Assembly (NCBI GenBank): GCA_050084515.1
Contig: CM114272.1
Location: 22,320,001 to 22,384,000 of the forward strand
Origin: Blasia pusilla
Lineage: Eukaryota > Marchantiophyta > Marchantiopsida > Blasiales
Direction of reading: 5' to 3'
Length of the DNA: 64,000 nucleotides
The position numbers and the translations under genes are program-made. Position 1 is the first letter of the stretch. Every line of letters begins with the position of its first letter. Positions 10,496 through 22,862 of this stretch are shown one piece after another. The notes under the pieces are model-generated. The model had not been told where the DNA came from. It worked only from the letters and a program-made list of their open reading frames with translations, and made no database searches.

Positions 10496-13429
10496 TTTTC
10501 AGACCTTCTTCTCTTTTCTTTCGTGACATGTGGAACTTGTTACAAAAGACTTCTTGAAGTAAAAAGGAACAAGTTTTTCCGGAGTAGATCTTTGGTCCCT
10601 CCGTGTCATCGCTCTTCTTCTATCTATTGGGTTCAATCAGTCATTACTCACTCTATCTCATCCGTCACTCCTTTTTGTCCGTAGAATCGTTCGTCCAACA
10701 CCAGGCACCTTCGCTTGCATGAAGTCCCCGGGCCTTGGCACAAACCTAGGATGGCTCCAATGGTATTGCCGTCCAATGATCCGAAAACCCTTCGTCACCA
10801 AAGACCCTCTACACCGGGATCACCCGTTCGCCATTCCTGTGAACTTACGCTTCCATCCTAAAGAGAGCTAGATGGGTCTTCACACAGGCCCGCCGTTGAA
10901 CTTTGAGCATACCACAGGACGGATCTCCGTCATGGTGAAGTAGTTTCGCTCACGGACGGACGCCTTGGTAGGTGCACCAACGAAAGATAGATGCTGCATC
11001 TACAAACGGGATCAGGAATACGGTATGACGCTGCCGTTAGGCGTAGGAAAAGGGAAGGAAACGCATTACGAACAGCGTAACCGCGGCGACTGCACTCACT
11101 GTACAAGCAAGCAATCGTCTCCCGTGCTGATGGGATCTTGGATCGAGAGAGCGAGATCAGTAGCGTGCTTCCTACCGAAAGCCAAGTTTCCCCTTTCTCC
11201 CTTTTCTGTTCACTCCTGTGCGTGGGTGGTGGCGGTGGCGGTTCTACTCACAATTGTTGCATGATGGAGTGCTGGAGGTGGCATCTAAGCACAATCGTCT
11301 TGGCCCTTTTCTTTCTTTTCTCACTCTGTTCTTTTATTTATGTTTCACCCCCTTATCCAACGGGTTTTTATTCGATCATCGAACGAATCTACACGATATT
11401 TTAGCCGAAGGGTTTGTCCGTTGCGCTTTATCTGGGTGTCAAAGTAATACGTTGATGAATGCTTGTGGTTGGTAGGGCTCGTAGAGAGCTTGGAGTGCGC
11501 TACACCAACGTTCAGCCAATCCGGCACTCTTTGCAAACCATGGAAACGCTAGATTGGTTCAGATCATAAAACGTATGACGTTTTCAATGTGGTGACAGTA
11601 TTTAATATTAATTTGGGATTTTTAAAAAGAAGACACCGCTGGACTCCAGAACCGAATGGCTAAAATATCTTAGCAAGCGTAAGATATCTGCAGACCGACT
11701 AGAGTTGTAAACATTACTTTCCGCCCATTTTTGCATGTAGGTATGTGAATGCTTTTTCTACGACTCCGACAAGAGAAGACTTGTGCTTAGGTAGTGAAAT
11801 AACATAAATGTTTTAATGCGGATTAGAAACGTTTCATCTATATTACCAAACGAACACAGGTTTTCATGCAAAAGAAAGAGTTGTCTCCTATTTCACTTTT
11901 CTTTTTCTACAACTAAGAATGATTTCTGGAAAATTTTGAGATGAGTTTTACATGTGTGAAAATGTTCATTTTTACGAGTCCTAGATTTCTCATAGAATAT
12001 AAATATGTGAATTCAGATGAATCATTTTAAATCCCAATAAATTTTTGAAGTATTTTTCTTAGTGTAACACAAAAAATCTGAAATAGAAACAAAATTTATT
12101 TATTTACTTAACATGAACCTAACATGGATGCAAAAAAATTTCAAGAATTCCATATGGTCTATTTTAGGTGGACCTTTTTCTTGCAACAACTATAAGCGTC
12201 AAAAGAAATTGGGGCAAGGAGAGACTTGGATCCTCATAGAGGCTACTGGTGGGCAGCCCATGCCATGCACGAGGATTGAATGGACTAATAATGTTACACA
12301 AAAATTTTCTTTCTTATTGCCGATGGAAGGGAAACATTTTCTTGTTGCCCGATTGGCACATGATTTGCAAATTCTCTCACTTGTTTGCCTACTCGCAAGG
12401 GCTAACCACTCGTTCCCGAGCCAAGTAGCAAACCCCTCATTCTCACCTCCATAAAACAATCGAACGCGAACTAAGTCGATCCCTTTAATTTCCTAAGTGA
12501 TGCCCATTACATTCTCCATTTCCATGTCCATTCCCCTTCCTTCAAATTTCATAGCAAGCTTCACTCGTGAAAGATGTGCACTTCATTCCCGGTCCGTGTT
12601 TTCATCACTCCTATTCAATTGAAATAAAACTCTCGACGTAACAAACAAAGTTATCTACTCGTCCCCATCTCGGGAACAACGAACATGTCCTTTTCCCGAC
12701 AACGACCGCTGCCCCCTTTTTCTCTAAATATTTTCCGTCTTCGCTCCTCCGTGAGTGAGTCTGTGACTCCGTCCGTGTTTGCCGTCCCTACCTAAGAGAG
12801 AGAAAAGCCCGAGCAATCAATACACCCCCACGCCCGTGCCTCGATAACGGGCCTGCCTCGAGCGACGCTGTACCCCGCGCACCGAACAGTCCTCTTATCC
12901 ATAGGAGCGCGGCTCGAATCGTCACACGCAGACCGATGTCCGGGACGCCGGAGTTACGTCTTGTCTTTCGAATTGCCGGTGAAATACGGACTGGAATGAA
13001 AAGGTTTCTTTGTATTTTGTATAAATAGACGGCCGGTAAACTCAAACGATCATCGTCAGAAGGTATCAGAACGGGCCAGGACTGTTACCGGGGAGAAATT
13101 ACCGGTAACTGGTTGATGCGCCTGCGCTCCGTCCGTTCTTCTTCCAGACGTGTGAACAAGACCACGTCAAAGCCTACCCCTTAAATAAATAAATAAATAA
13201 ATCACGGGATTCTTCTGCCCAACGACGGCCCCCTGCCCTGAGGTCATAGTACGACTAATCGAGGTCCCCAGGGCGCAAAACGCACTTGTGAGGACTTAGC
13301 TATTAAAACTGACGGAGGGAACAGTTTGCACGACGTTTGCACTGCGCGCTGAAGAACGGGATATCGGTGCGCGCATACTCGGTTTTTGTTATTTACGTGC
13401 GCGCCTTATTTATTAGCATTATTGTGATC
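10496..13429. other. No gene recognised
   Basis: Small open frames are present, the longest being 113 codons on + at 12113-12454 (contains GQGETWILIEATGGQ). None has a known family. 11580-12110 is AT-rich and looks non-coding. Confidence 0.35.
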
Positions 13430-13655
13430 GGAATTTATGCGTCGAAATAATCGGATGGAGTTATTAATCGATTTAGGAAAAAATCATTATGTGCCCTCTT
13501 CAATTTCACGAAAATAATGTGTTGGTAGTTTCAATTAGTTGGTACCCGTGCATTCGGAATTTATACATAGTAATAATCGAATGAAATTGTCTGTTTAAGA
13601 AATCATTATTTGTTCTCTTCGATTTCACAAAAATAATGTTTTGGTTGTTTCAATT
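13430..13655 (+). repeat. Imperfect tandem duplication, unit about 110-125 bp
   Basis: Two adjacent units each start ggaatttat, contain aataatcg...aatcattat...ctcttc.atttcac.aaaataatgt and end ttggt.gtttcaatta. The first spans about 13430-13555 and the second about 13556-13655. Confidence 0.75.
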
Positions 13656-14299
13656 AATAGTCTATGAGTAGGTATGGGGCCAACCATGCGCAATTTGAAC
13701 TACTTAGGATCCATGAGGGAACCATGCGATGCATTGTCCACTCCATGGTCCCTAACCTTGAAAGTCCCGTTACTTTAATGCTCCCCTACCCATGCCACGC
13801 ATCGCCCTATCCATGCACGATTCAAAAGACACGTGGTGAATTCTGTCGTGTCACCATTTGAAAATCGCTCCTCTGTTAACAACATAGATTATTATCATTA
13901 TCTTAATTGATCCCTTCCAAACCTGCACACTCAAGTTTGCCACCTCTTCAATAATTCATCGTTGACCTAGTAGAATAGATGCTTGACTTATAGGACTGGG
14001 TTGCATGCAAATACTCTCTGCTCTTATGTAAAGGATTTCAAATTATAAAAATTCCCATGAAATATAAAGGACATGAAAAGACTAAATTCACTTCTTGCAT
14101 AACACAAGCTTTGCACTACAGGGAAGTGAGGAGATGATCAAGAGTAACTTAAGTAACTTATTATGTTTAGCCTTAATAACTCTAGAATAAAAGGATAATT
14201 TCTTTTGTTTAATTTAAGTAGAGAATTGATTCTTTTCTGAATTTTTTGCAGCGAAACACGTGAGATAAAAAATTTAATGAATTATATATATATATATAT

Positions 14300-14879
14300 T
14301 GTCACATCTGAGTAGCCGATAGGCCAAGATCTATCGTGGATAGGGCATATGAGCCAGCAGACTATCTTGAGTGTAACTTTGTTCCGCGGTGTCGGATGAG
14401 GTTGAGGATAGGTTTGTTTTGTTAGGAATGTCATTTCTGACAACTTTCCTATTGAGGTCTTTCAAAGCCGAGTGACTTGTTGAGCAAGTCATCCCCTTGG
14501 TAACATGTGCGCGCAGGTTACCAAGATGATAGTTATTTAGAGGGGAAGAGCCTTTTGGCTCTTCCCAACTCTGTATAAGGGAGGAAGATGGATTTCCCAA
14601 GCCATCTTTCTCATGTTGGGTCGTTGGAGTACCATTCTTGCTCGTGTGTGCGAGTTAGGACTAGGTGCTAGCGTCTGGATTCCTTGATAGCACAGGGTGG
14701 ACGAAGCTCAATATGCCGATGTAGATTGAGGAGTGGAGTTTTAGGCCGGGTGCGCCGTTTTTTCTACTTTTTATTTTGTGTTGTGTGATCAATATGTATA
14801 TGTATGAGTTGATTTCTATACATGTGAAGATCGATGTTGTGTAGTGTGGATGTGACCAACGATATATATGCGCACAACT
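14300..14879 (+). mobile_element. LTR (probably solo), TGTCACATC family
   Basis: It starts tgtcacatctgagtagccg, as does the minus-strand copy ending at 28273. It shares the internal blocks gaagagccttttggctcttc and tctcatgttgggtcgttgg with the fragment at 28843-29235, and ends near atatatgcgcacaac. It is preceded by an (at)n run and followed by another, which hides any target duplication. No internal coding region adjoins it. Confidence 0.6.
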
Positions 14880-17800
14880 ATATATATATATATATATCAC
14901 ATAATAATCACTAGTATGGTAATAAAAATCTGCGGATTTATTAATATCAAGAAAATATGAACATATCCAATATAATTAATAATGCACGTGTTCATTATAT
15001 TTATGATATTTGAGAAAAATGAAACGATAATGTAAGACCATTTAGTGATTCATATATTCCATCATTTTTTTTCATCTATTTTATCTTGAGAAATTTAAGA
15101 ATATATTTCACTTTGGGATAATCCAATACTATTTAGGAAAGTAGTTTCTTATTATATGTCAAGAATTGGAAGTTGTGGACGAACCAATAGGTGTCCTCCC
15201 TCAATAATTTAGATGAAACTCATCATGTTCCCAAGCTAATCATCTCCCCGAGATCTTAGCAACACTAGCTTCATCATCTCCCCGTGGACTTTATGTATTG
15301 CCTCCTATATCCAAAAACATTCACACTTGGTGGAAAAACATATGCATGATCTATGCCATGAATAATACTGAAAAAAAACATATTTAAAACAAACATTTTC
15401 TGAAAAATGTCATGTAAAATTAGTGATAATTTCAATTTAATATTTGATCAATAAATTTTTTTAATGAGAGATGTCAATCCAAAAATATTCAGAAGGATCT
15501 TATTGCAATGAATTTTCAATAAAAGTTTTGTTAAGGGCAGTGTAATCTCCACCCATAAGACAATAATAAAATGTCATCATAAAATGGATGAAGACACGCT
15601 CACCAACAAAAGATGCAAGTGCCCATCTGTCAGACTGCCGGATGTGAGCGGTCCAAATATAGTGGGATGGAAGTAGTCTGTCCGTTATCAAAGCCTGACT
15701 GAAGTATACGACCGCTGTCAGAGTGACGGTAATAGGGTGTCCGCTCACTCGAGCCGGAAAGTGCACAGGTAAACTTTGAAAAGCTCGAATTACTAAATTT
15801 TAAAAAGCTGGATCCAAATTACTAAGCTAAAAAGAAAACGCTCAAAGACGCTGGTATACCTTTACCATACGGTATTTGACAGTGCATGGTGTGGGTGACG
15901 TCAGTCATTTCCATCCCTGCTGGTTCTCACTTGGAAATGGGTCGTATTTTTCGTTCGGTCATTATCACATCCGCTTACGTTTCTCCGTCCTCGTTGGAGG
16001 GCTGGGACTTGCACCTTGCCCTTAGGACGCAGGCGTCGCAGAGTCGCAGACACGTTCGAGTCCGGCCAGGTAACGCACAGAACTTGGACTGGAAGATTCC
16101 CGAGGCGGAGAAGACAGATGCCCAGAGCGCGGACTCACTTACGCAAGCGTACGTACGTACGTTGGGGCCCGGACACGAACAGGAGGGGGACTATGCAGAG
16201 CACATACATCCATGCGCAAGTACAAGGGCGACTACAGTACTGTGACTGACGATCCCGAACTACTACTGTCACAGACCAGCGAACGACGACTCGCCTTAAG
16301 GAAACGGCCCAACATCGCAGTCGCAGTCTGGACTCTAGAGTCTAGACGGCGGGCAGCCGGGCTTCCTCTCTTCCACAGGAGGGAGGGAAGAACGCTGACG
16401 GACTGGTGGCCGGGGCCCGGGAGTCGATAGAGATCGTACTGTACTGGCTGGCTGACAGACTGACTCACTGACGGACGGACGGACGGGAGGCGAGATGAAA
16501 GGATTGTGGGTATTGGGCAGACACAGCTCCGGCCTCTTGGTCTATTTTTTTGGTCTCCATGCCCCCTCTTTTGTATCGTGATCCTTTTTCTACATATATA
16601 TATTTTATTCGAATTCTGCTCCAAAAAGAAGAAAAAAAAAGACTCTGCGGACTTCACGGATTCCAAATTTGGAAGCTTTATCTTTTCTTCGTTTCTTGTT
16701 TCTTATTGTTGGCAGTACAGCGGGCAGTTGAGCACGCTGCACAAGGACGAGTCGGCGTACTCCACTGTCTGTAGCTCGGTTCTATTAGCTTTGAGTACCA
16801 AGTGAGATTGCTGTAAGGCAGACAGAGCCCGACCGAGAGCTGGTAACTGGAGCTCGATGAATGGCGAACGGCAGAAGAGCGTACTACTCTCGAGGATGTG
16901 AGTTGTCAGGTGCTCGAGGAGTGGAAGAATTTGACAGCATAGAATGGGTGGAAGAATCGAGAGATCGAGCGAGGCACACGCGAAAGAAGCTATGGCAAAT
17001 TTATTTTGCGTTCCTCTGTTTCTGGTTGGATAGTGCAGCTCATCATCGTCCGGAAATCGACTCAAAAACTCGCCAAGGCCACCCGTCGTTGCTGCGGGAT
17101 GGCAAGAACTCCTCGCTATTCCACCACACGTCACATTCTACTGTGACGACGAGGGTTTTAAATCCGGGAAAGAAAGCTCGGCGCCGAGGACCATTAATCC
17201 TAACTCAACAGCATCCGCGACGCGAAAGCCGCTGGGAACTCGGCAAAGACAATCCATCAAGCTGCTTGATGGCTATGCGCTCGGAAACATTTCAGAGGAA
17301 AAATCTGAAAGATTTGAGGGGATGATCTGATTGCTTCTCTGTGGAATCCGGATGTACTTAAGTTTTAGGTGGCCAAACATAATCAAAACTGAGATTCTGA
17401 ATCGCTCTCGAATCTTACATTGCCGTCCTGGAAGAAGAGTTCTCTAAGAACTAACAAGTGTTGCAGTCGCAAACTTCTAGCCCAGCGCAGTCTTCTGGTC
17501 CATTTCCGTAAGCGAATCCCGATGCAGATTACGCGAGAGTGCGAGGCGTTGTCACGTTGCAGGGGACACATCCTCGACTGTTACAAGCCTTTGATCAGAG
17601 GACAGAGGAGGTTCTCCTTTTTTAAGCTGAAGAGTGATTAGCACTTACTCTTCTCTCGACTCTCAAGCGATCGGTAGATTAATCCATCCACCACACCATG
17701 GGAACGAAAACGTTACGAGCACTTCTTCCATCTCTACATATTTAGGGGAATTAAAGTTGCTGGAATTTCTTGGCTCTTGTGGCCACACTGGTGACGATGT

Positions 17801-18639
17801 TTGACATAGAAAGCCCAGATTATTAACGGGCGTCGTGCATTGCTGTACGCGGGATCATTTGCGGTTGCCGTGTCGCTACGTGCGTCTGCTTCTTCGTGAG
17901 TCATTTCCGTCATTGCGATTCTCTTTGGAGGTTGGGGCGGATAGACCGCACATCGACCTAGGCACACGTGCAGTTCATGTTGGAAACTGATTCCGGTGAA
18001 TTTTTGGGCTGATGATATTAGCCTGTACAGTCCGGAGCTACGAGAAGAACAGATTGGACCCAGCGCAGCTATGCCAGCCAGACGTTCGGTATAGATAGTA
18101 CTTCCGGTTGTGATATATGGCTGTTACTGCTCTTGGGTTGCTCTGAGGAGCAGTAAGGACTCAGGAGTCAGGACGAGGAGGGCTGGCGAAATGATTTTAG
18201 GCGCATTTATTGCGCGCCTGGCCGGACTGGCCGGACTCCGGATCACATCGGAAGTATGACTTTGCAATAATGAAAGGAATCGCAGATTAGAACAGTTGAA
18301 GAAATGAGAAAAAGGCCGATTAGGCGTCAGAAGCTCCCAATGATTTGATTTCATCATCGTTGGAGATCTTAATACCAGCTTAACTCCGTGAGTTGCGATC
18401 ATGCGTTTGGCATAGCTCGTTTGGGTCGGCACAAACTCGGTTCCGGGACGCGGTTGCATCCACGGTTTCGCCCGGTTGTTTCATCAATTCTCTCGTCTTC
18501 AGTTTTGCCCTCGGCTGTCGCAAATGAATTGTCGATGACTTCCGATTCACGTGTACGGTAGCCATATCAATTCGCTCGCCTCATGAAGCATGCTTCGGGT
18601 GGTTCAGTTACTCGCGACCGGTGCCGCACAGGCAGTGGT
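14880..18639. other. No gene recognised
   Basis: An (at)n run is at 14880-14897. 14900-15500 is AT-rich. From about 15880 the base composition becomes GC-richer and open frames of 119-154 codons appear (for example 16861-17325 +), but opposite strands are open too and no domain is visible. Short acgt and ggac repeats occur near 16142 and 16470. Confidence 0.4.
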
Positions 18640-19628
18640 CCCGACTTTGAAAAAAAAAAAACTTTGAACTGGGTTTACACTCTTGTATCAAGCGTTTTTA
18701 TTGAAGTTCATTTTTCGCTTACACTCTTCCAAGTTTCGTCGTTAGGGGGGGAATGCCCCCTTCTTTTTCTTTTTTTTTCTCTGGATTCACGCAACGGAGC
18801 AGCGGGTTTGGGCGGGGACGGCGAGAGGCATGGACGGGGACGGCGGGAGGAAGGACGGAGGGCGAGGGGAAAAGAGACGTGCTACATGTCGTAAACGGAG
18901 AGCGTGGACGAGAGCCGCTTTTGATCCGGACCTACTGCTGCATGGCGTGAAGTATTTTTATTTTTATTCATCTTTTTAGAATTCGGTTCATATTAGGGTT
19001 CCAAATGTGAATATTAGGGTTTAGCTTATTGTCATTTGGAGAAATTTCCCAAGATCCTACGCGGGAGGCAGTGCGAGCCCAAGTGGTGGCCCAAGGGCGA
19101 ATGCTACAAGGAGCGGCGGCGGCGGCGGCGGCGGCGGCGAAGAAGACACATATCTACAGTCGACTACACGAGGGACACATCTTCATCCCCTGGCCATAGA
19201 GATGTATGGGGCTATGGGGGAGAGGTTCGACTGCGTTTCACGGATCGCGCCCATCATCTCCACTCGAGAAATGGGTTGTCCTTAGCTCGATTCGTTGCTG
19301 GTCTCCATAGCGTTACCGGCGTGCCAGGCTAATGGGATTTTTTTACTAGAGGCTCTTAGTCATAGCTCTCTTGTTGTTGCTGATATTGTCTCTGCTGTTG
19401 GTGAGTTTCGTCGTTAGGGGGGGGAATGCCCCCTTCTTCCTTTTCTGGTCGTGTTGTGGCCCTCTTTTGTACTTCCGATGGGTTTTCCATCACTCGTTTT
19501 TATCGAAGTGCATCTTTCTTCTTCCTTTTCTGGTCCTGTTGTGGCCTTCAGGTTTTGACTCTTTGAGTCCCCCCTCTTTTGTACTTCCGATGGGTTTTCC
19601 ATCACTCGTTTTTATCGAAGTGCATCTT
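18640..19628 (+). mobile_element. Internally deleted LINE derivative
   Basis: 18790-19050 matches, in inverse, the 5' region of the full LINE at 27490-27235 (gggcggggacggcg... to gagaaatttcccaag). At 19050 it jumps directly to the RLE-coding end (acgcgggaggcagtgcgagc, matching minus 23100) and continues through the 3' UTR to 19628. The zinc finger and RT coding sequence is missing, leaving about 0.84 kb. The residual frame contains a long Arg run from a (cgg)n expansion at 19112-19140. The stretch 18640-18790 repeats 3'-UTR blocks (tttcgtcgttaggggg), perhaps from another truncated copy. Confidence 0.65.
19435..19628 (+). repeat. Tandem duplication in the LINE 3' UTR
   Basis: The block from ccttcttccttttctggtc to tttttatcgaagtgcatctt occurs twice in a row (about 19435-19513 and 19517-19628). 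The copy at 22596-22700 (minus) has it once. The first unit lacks the ttcaggttttgactctttga segment present in the second. Confidence 0.8.
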
Positions 19629-22595
19629 TGTCCATTCCAAGCCTTCAACCAAAACTTCGCTAGCTCTTCAAAGCGCATCCAGGCTCAAACTCCACGCGCT
19701 GAGATCTTGCAATCTCGTGCACGTGATTCATTAAGGTGGACCGTCTTCCGTCCAAGTTTAGCCATAAAGTCCATATTCTTTGCACCCAATTTCTTACACC
19801 GGTCTTCAATGCTCTGAGGAGTGGCTTTGAAAGAGTCGCAAAGCTCATTGCCAGCTGCAGTGCACTTTACTTCGCTTTAGATAGGTTTTAATGTCCGATG
19901 GAAAGCCCAAAAACGCTCTCTAAGGAGTCGGGATACGACAGACACTGCACAACAAAAGCAGCCAACGACCGATGTCGCAGGGGATTGAACATAAGCATGA
20001 GGCGAAACGACAAGCCGAGGCGAAAGTTCCTCCCCTTCTGAACTCGAAGTTTGGTCCAGCAGCCAGTTTTATTTAGCGCGACGGAGGTAGACACCAGCAG
20101 ACACAGACTGCGACCACTCCTCCGTAGTAACCATTCAGTTTGTCAAGTACGTGGATTGGTACACAGCATCAATGTCCGGGGAGAACCGGGGTTACGTGTT
20201 GAGCTGGCCGGAAGCGGAAGAATTTGAGAATTACCGATTCAATTTGTCACTTACCAGCCAAAAACTGAGGGTTCCGGAGTGTGTCCTTTGTATTCGTATC
20301 TGTTTAGCCGGCTGGAATGACGAAATCTTCAAAAATTGCCGCTCGGTTTTGTAGAGACCGGTAATGTACCGGTTGTCACGGCAAAACTCCCCGGACCCTG
20401 CACAGCATTGGCGTGACCACTGTCGCACTGAAATGGGTATCGGAGTGCGTCCTATCCTGTCGGTCTCAAATTGTAATCCACGGCTGCTTGCTAAACGGTC
20501 GACAAGTGTGGAATAGCAAACGCCCCAAGTTAAGTCGGAAGGCCCTTCAAGGAAGACTGACTCCCATGGAGACCACACCGTGGAAAGTTAAGACGCGGAA
20601 GATACTTTCGCAAGTGCTTACCAAATGATGCGCCCGCCCTCTTGGCGTTTGGACTCGATGAATCTGGATTTCCCGGTCGCGGTGTGGCCCCGCCGACCCA
20701 GACTTCAGCACGCTCTCCTAACTGAAAGCGAATCGACCACATGCCCACCCCCCCCCATGGGCTGCCTGATCGCACACGGAACTTTTAGGTTTTATTTATT
20801 TCAGAAAGAAGTACAGGGGCACAGGACTCCTGTGTCTGTCGCAGTCGCACAGTCGCTCTGTCCGTGATCTTGCAACAGCTTGCCATTCTCGTTAGCGTCT
20901 TCTCTCCTTCTCGTCGGTGAAGCGGAGGCTCAAGCGGTCACGAGGAACTACGGTGAGCAAAGGAAGAAGCGACGGAAAGAGTAGGAAACGGAGGAACTGT
21001 GTCCAAAGTCGGTCAGTGAGACGGACAGTTATGGCGTCATGTCGGAGGATTAGAGGTAAAGTAGGCTCCGTCCTGCATCACATCGAGGCTCCGGTACAGC
21101 AACGAGAATCCGCTTGATTGACATCGCATCCCGAGCGAGAAGCGCAGGAGCGGTTGTCAACAAGGCACATGCGTGTCCTCGCACTCGCTGCCGACGGCCA
21201 TTGCATGCCCCGTTCTCCATTGAGCATATCTGTACGACAAACAGCAGTTCACGCCGATGACCCCACCCTCTCTACGGGCCTCCGCCTGACTTTAAATAGG
21301 ATTGTTTAAGAAACTAGAAACATGTGTGCAGATGACAGACTTTTCCCATCCATGATTGTCCCTACTCTTATCCTTACTTTCCCCGAATCATTAAAACTCA
21401 CGGTCATTCGTTCGCTGGAGTTTTGTTTCCCCATTTCCCCTCCGTGCTCGCTTCGTAAGTTCATCGGAGTCCGGAAATTGAGTAAAATTTCACGAGATGT
21501 TGCGAATGTTTGGATTACAGAGTCTTCTAGATCTTATCTACAAACGGGGGGCGCCGATCGCGCTGCTTAATAGATTTCCCATGTCTGCGCATTTCCCGCC
21601 TTTCTGCCTCTTTCAGACTTTACCGAAATAATCGAACCTCTGAACCTTATCTTCGAACGAAGAGAGCCCATTTTCCCGATCTGCGCACATACTCTCGTCT
21701 TGACCCCTCTGTACATGGTGTCATAATGAACACTCTCTTGTTCCTAGGTCCTTTCCGTGTGGACGACGGGACGGCATGAAAAGGTGAACACACGTTGAAG
21801 AAGACGGAGGGGACCGGTCTGGCCAGTCTAACTCCAAAGGAAAGTTTCGTGGCAATCCACAAGAACATTATGAGTGGGCCGTCCCTGACCTCTCGCGTGG
21901 TTCGGATTATCCGCTCCACAGGCGGTGACCGGGAGGATTTCAGAGTTTGGTCTGAGAGAGTACATTCCTCGTGTGAATGCAGGCATTAGACTGGTATCAT
22001 GATCCTCTCTCTCTCTTTCTTTCTTTCTGCAGAGTCTCGATTTCTCTGTGTGTCCGTGTTGCAGCTTGCAGCACGGGTCTGCACACTGGTGAGTGCTCGC
22101 GTCTTGGAGTAGGCTGTGAACACCGAATTCAACCACTAGTATCTAGTTTCGCCGTGGCAGGATACGGTACCGCATCGGTGAAATCGTCTGGCTCTGTTGA
22201 GTCCGGGCAACTCACTCCTCTCTTTTCGCATGTCTAGATGACACACGCGCATTCCGGAGAGACTTCTTCACTTCTCCTTTCTCCTCTTCCTCCCTCTATT
22301 CCATTCCTCCTCCTCCTCCTCCTCCTCCTCTCTTTCGCACTTCCGCTCCCTTCTCTCAACAAACAGCTCCGCCTACCCTACGACGTGGGAGGGATTTCGG
22401 GGACTCCCCCAAGCTCCACTCCACGGGCACCGACCACGGACGGACGGACGGACGGATGCACGAACAGTCGCCACGAGCGAAATATCACGTCACCGCCTCC
22501 TTGTTTACGTTCCATCACCAGCCACGTTCGTTTGGGTTTCTCTCTGTGGATCCATTTCCCGTCCACTCGTGCGCGACTACTACGAAAGAAAAGGC
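19629..22595. other. No gene recognised; microsatellites
   Basis: Numerous frames of 60-115 codons are open on both strands, with no known domain. Simple repeats include (ct)n/(cttt)n at 21999-22027, (cct)n at 22307-22330 and (ggac)n at 22437-22455. The 183-codon frame at 22238-22789 runs through the (cct)n repeat and into antisense LINE 3' UTR, so it is not believed. Confidence 0.4.
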
Positions 22596-22862
22596 GAAGA
22601 TGCACTTCGATAAAAACGAGTGATGGAAAACCCATCGGAAGTACAAAAGAGGGGGACTCAAAGAGTCAAAACCTGAAGGCCACAACAGGACCAGAAAAGG
22701 AAGAAGGGGGCATTTCCCCCCCTAACGACGAAACTCACCAACAGCAGAGACAATATCAGCAACAACAAGAGAGCTATGACTACTACTAAGTGGGCCTCTA
22801 GCGCCGGCGTCTCCCACGACTGAGCCCGCCGCAAAATCCCATTAGCCTGGGCACGTGTAACG

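Noticed and set aside
22238-22789. 183-codon plus frame
   Set aside because: Runs through a (cct)n microsatellite and the antisense of the LINE 3' UTR.
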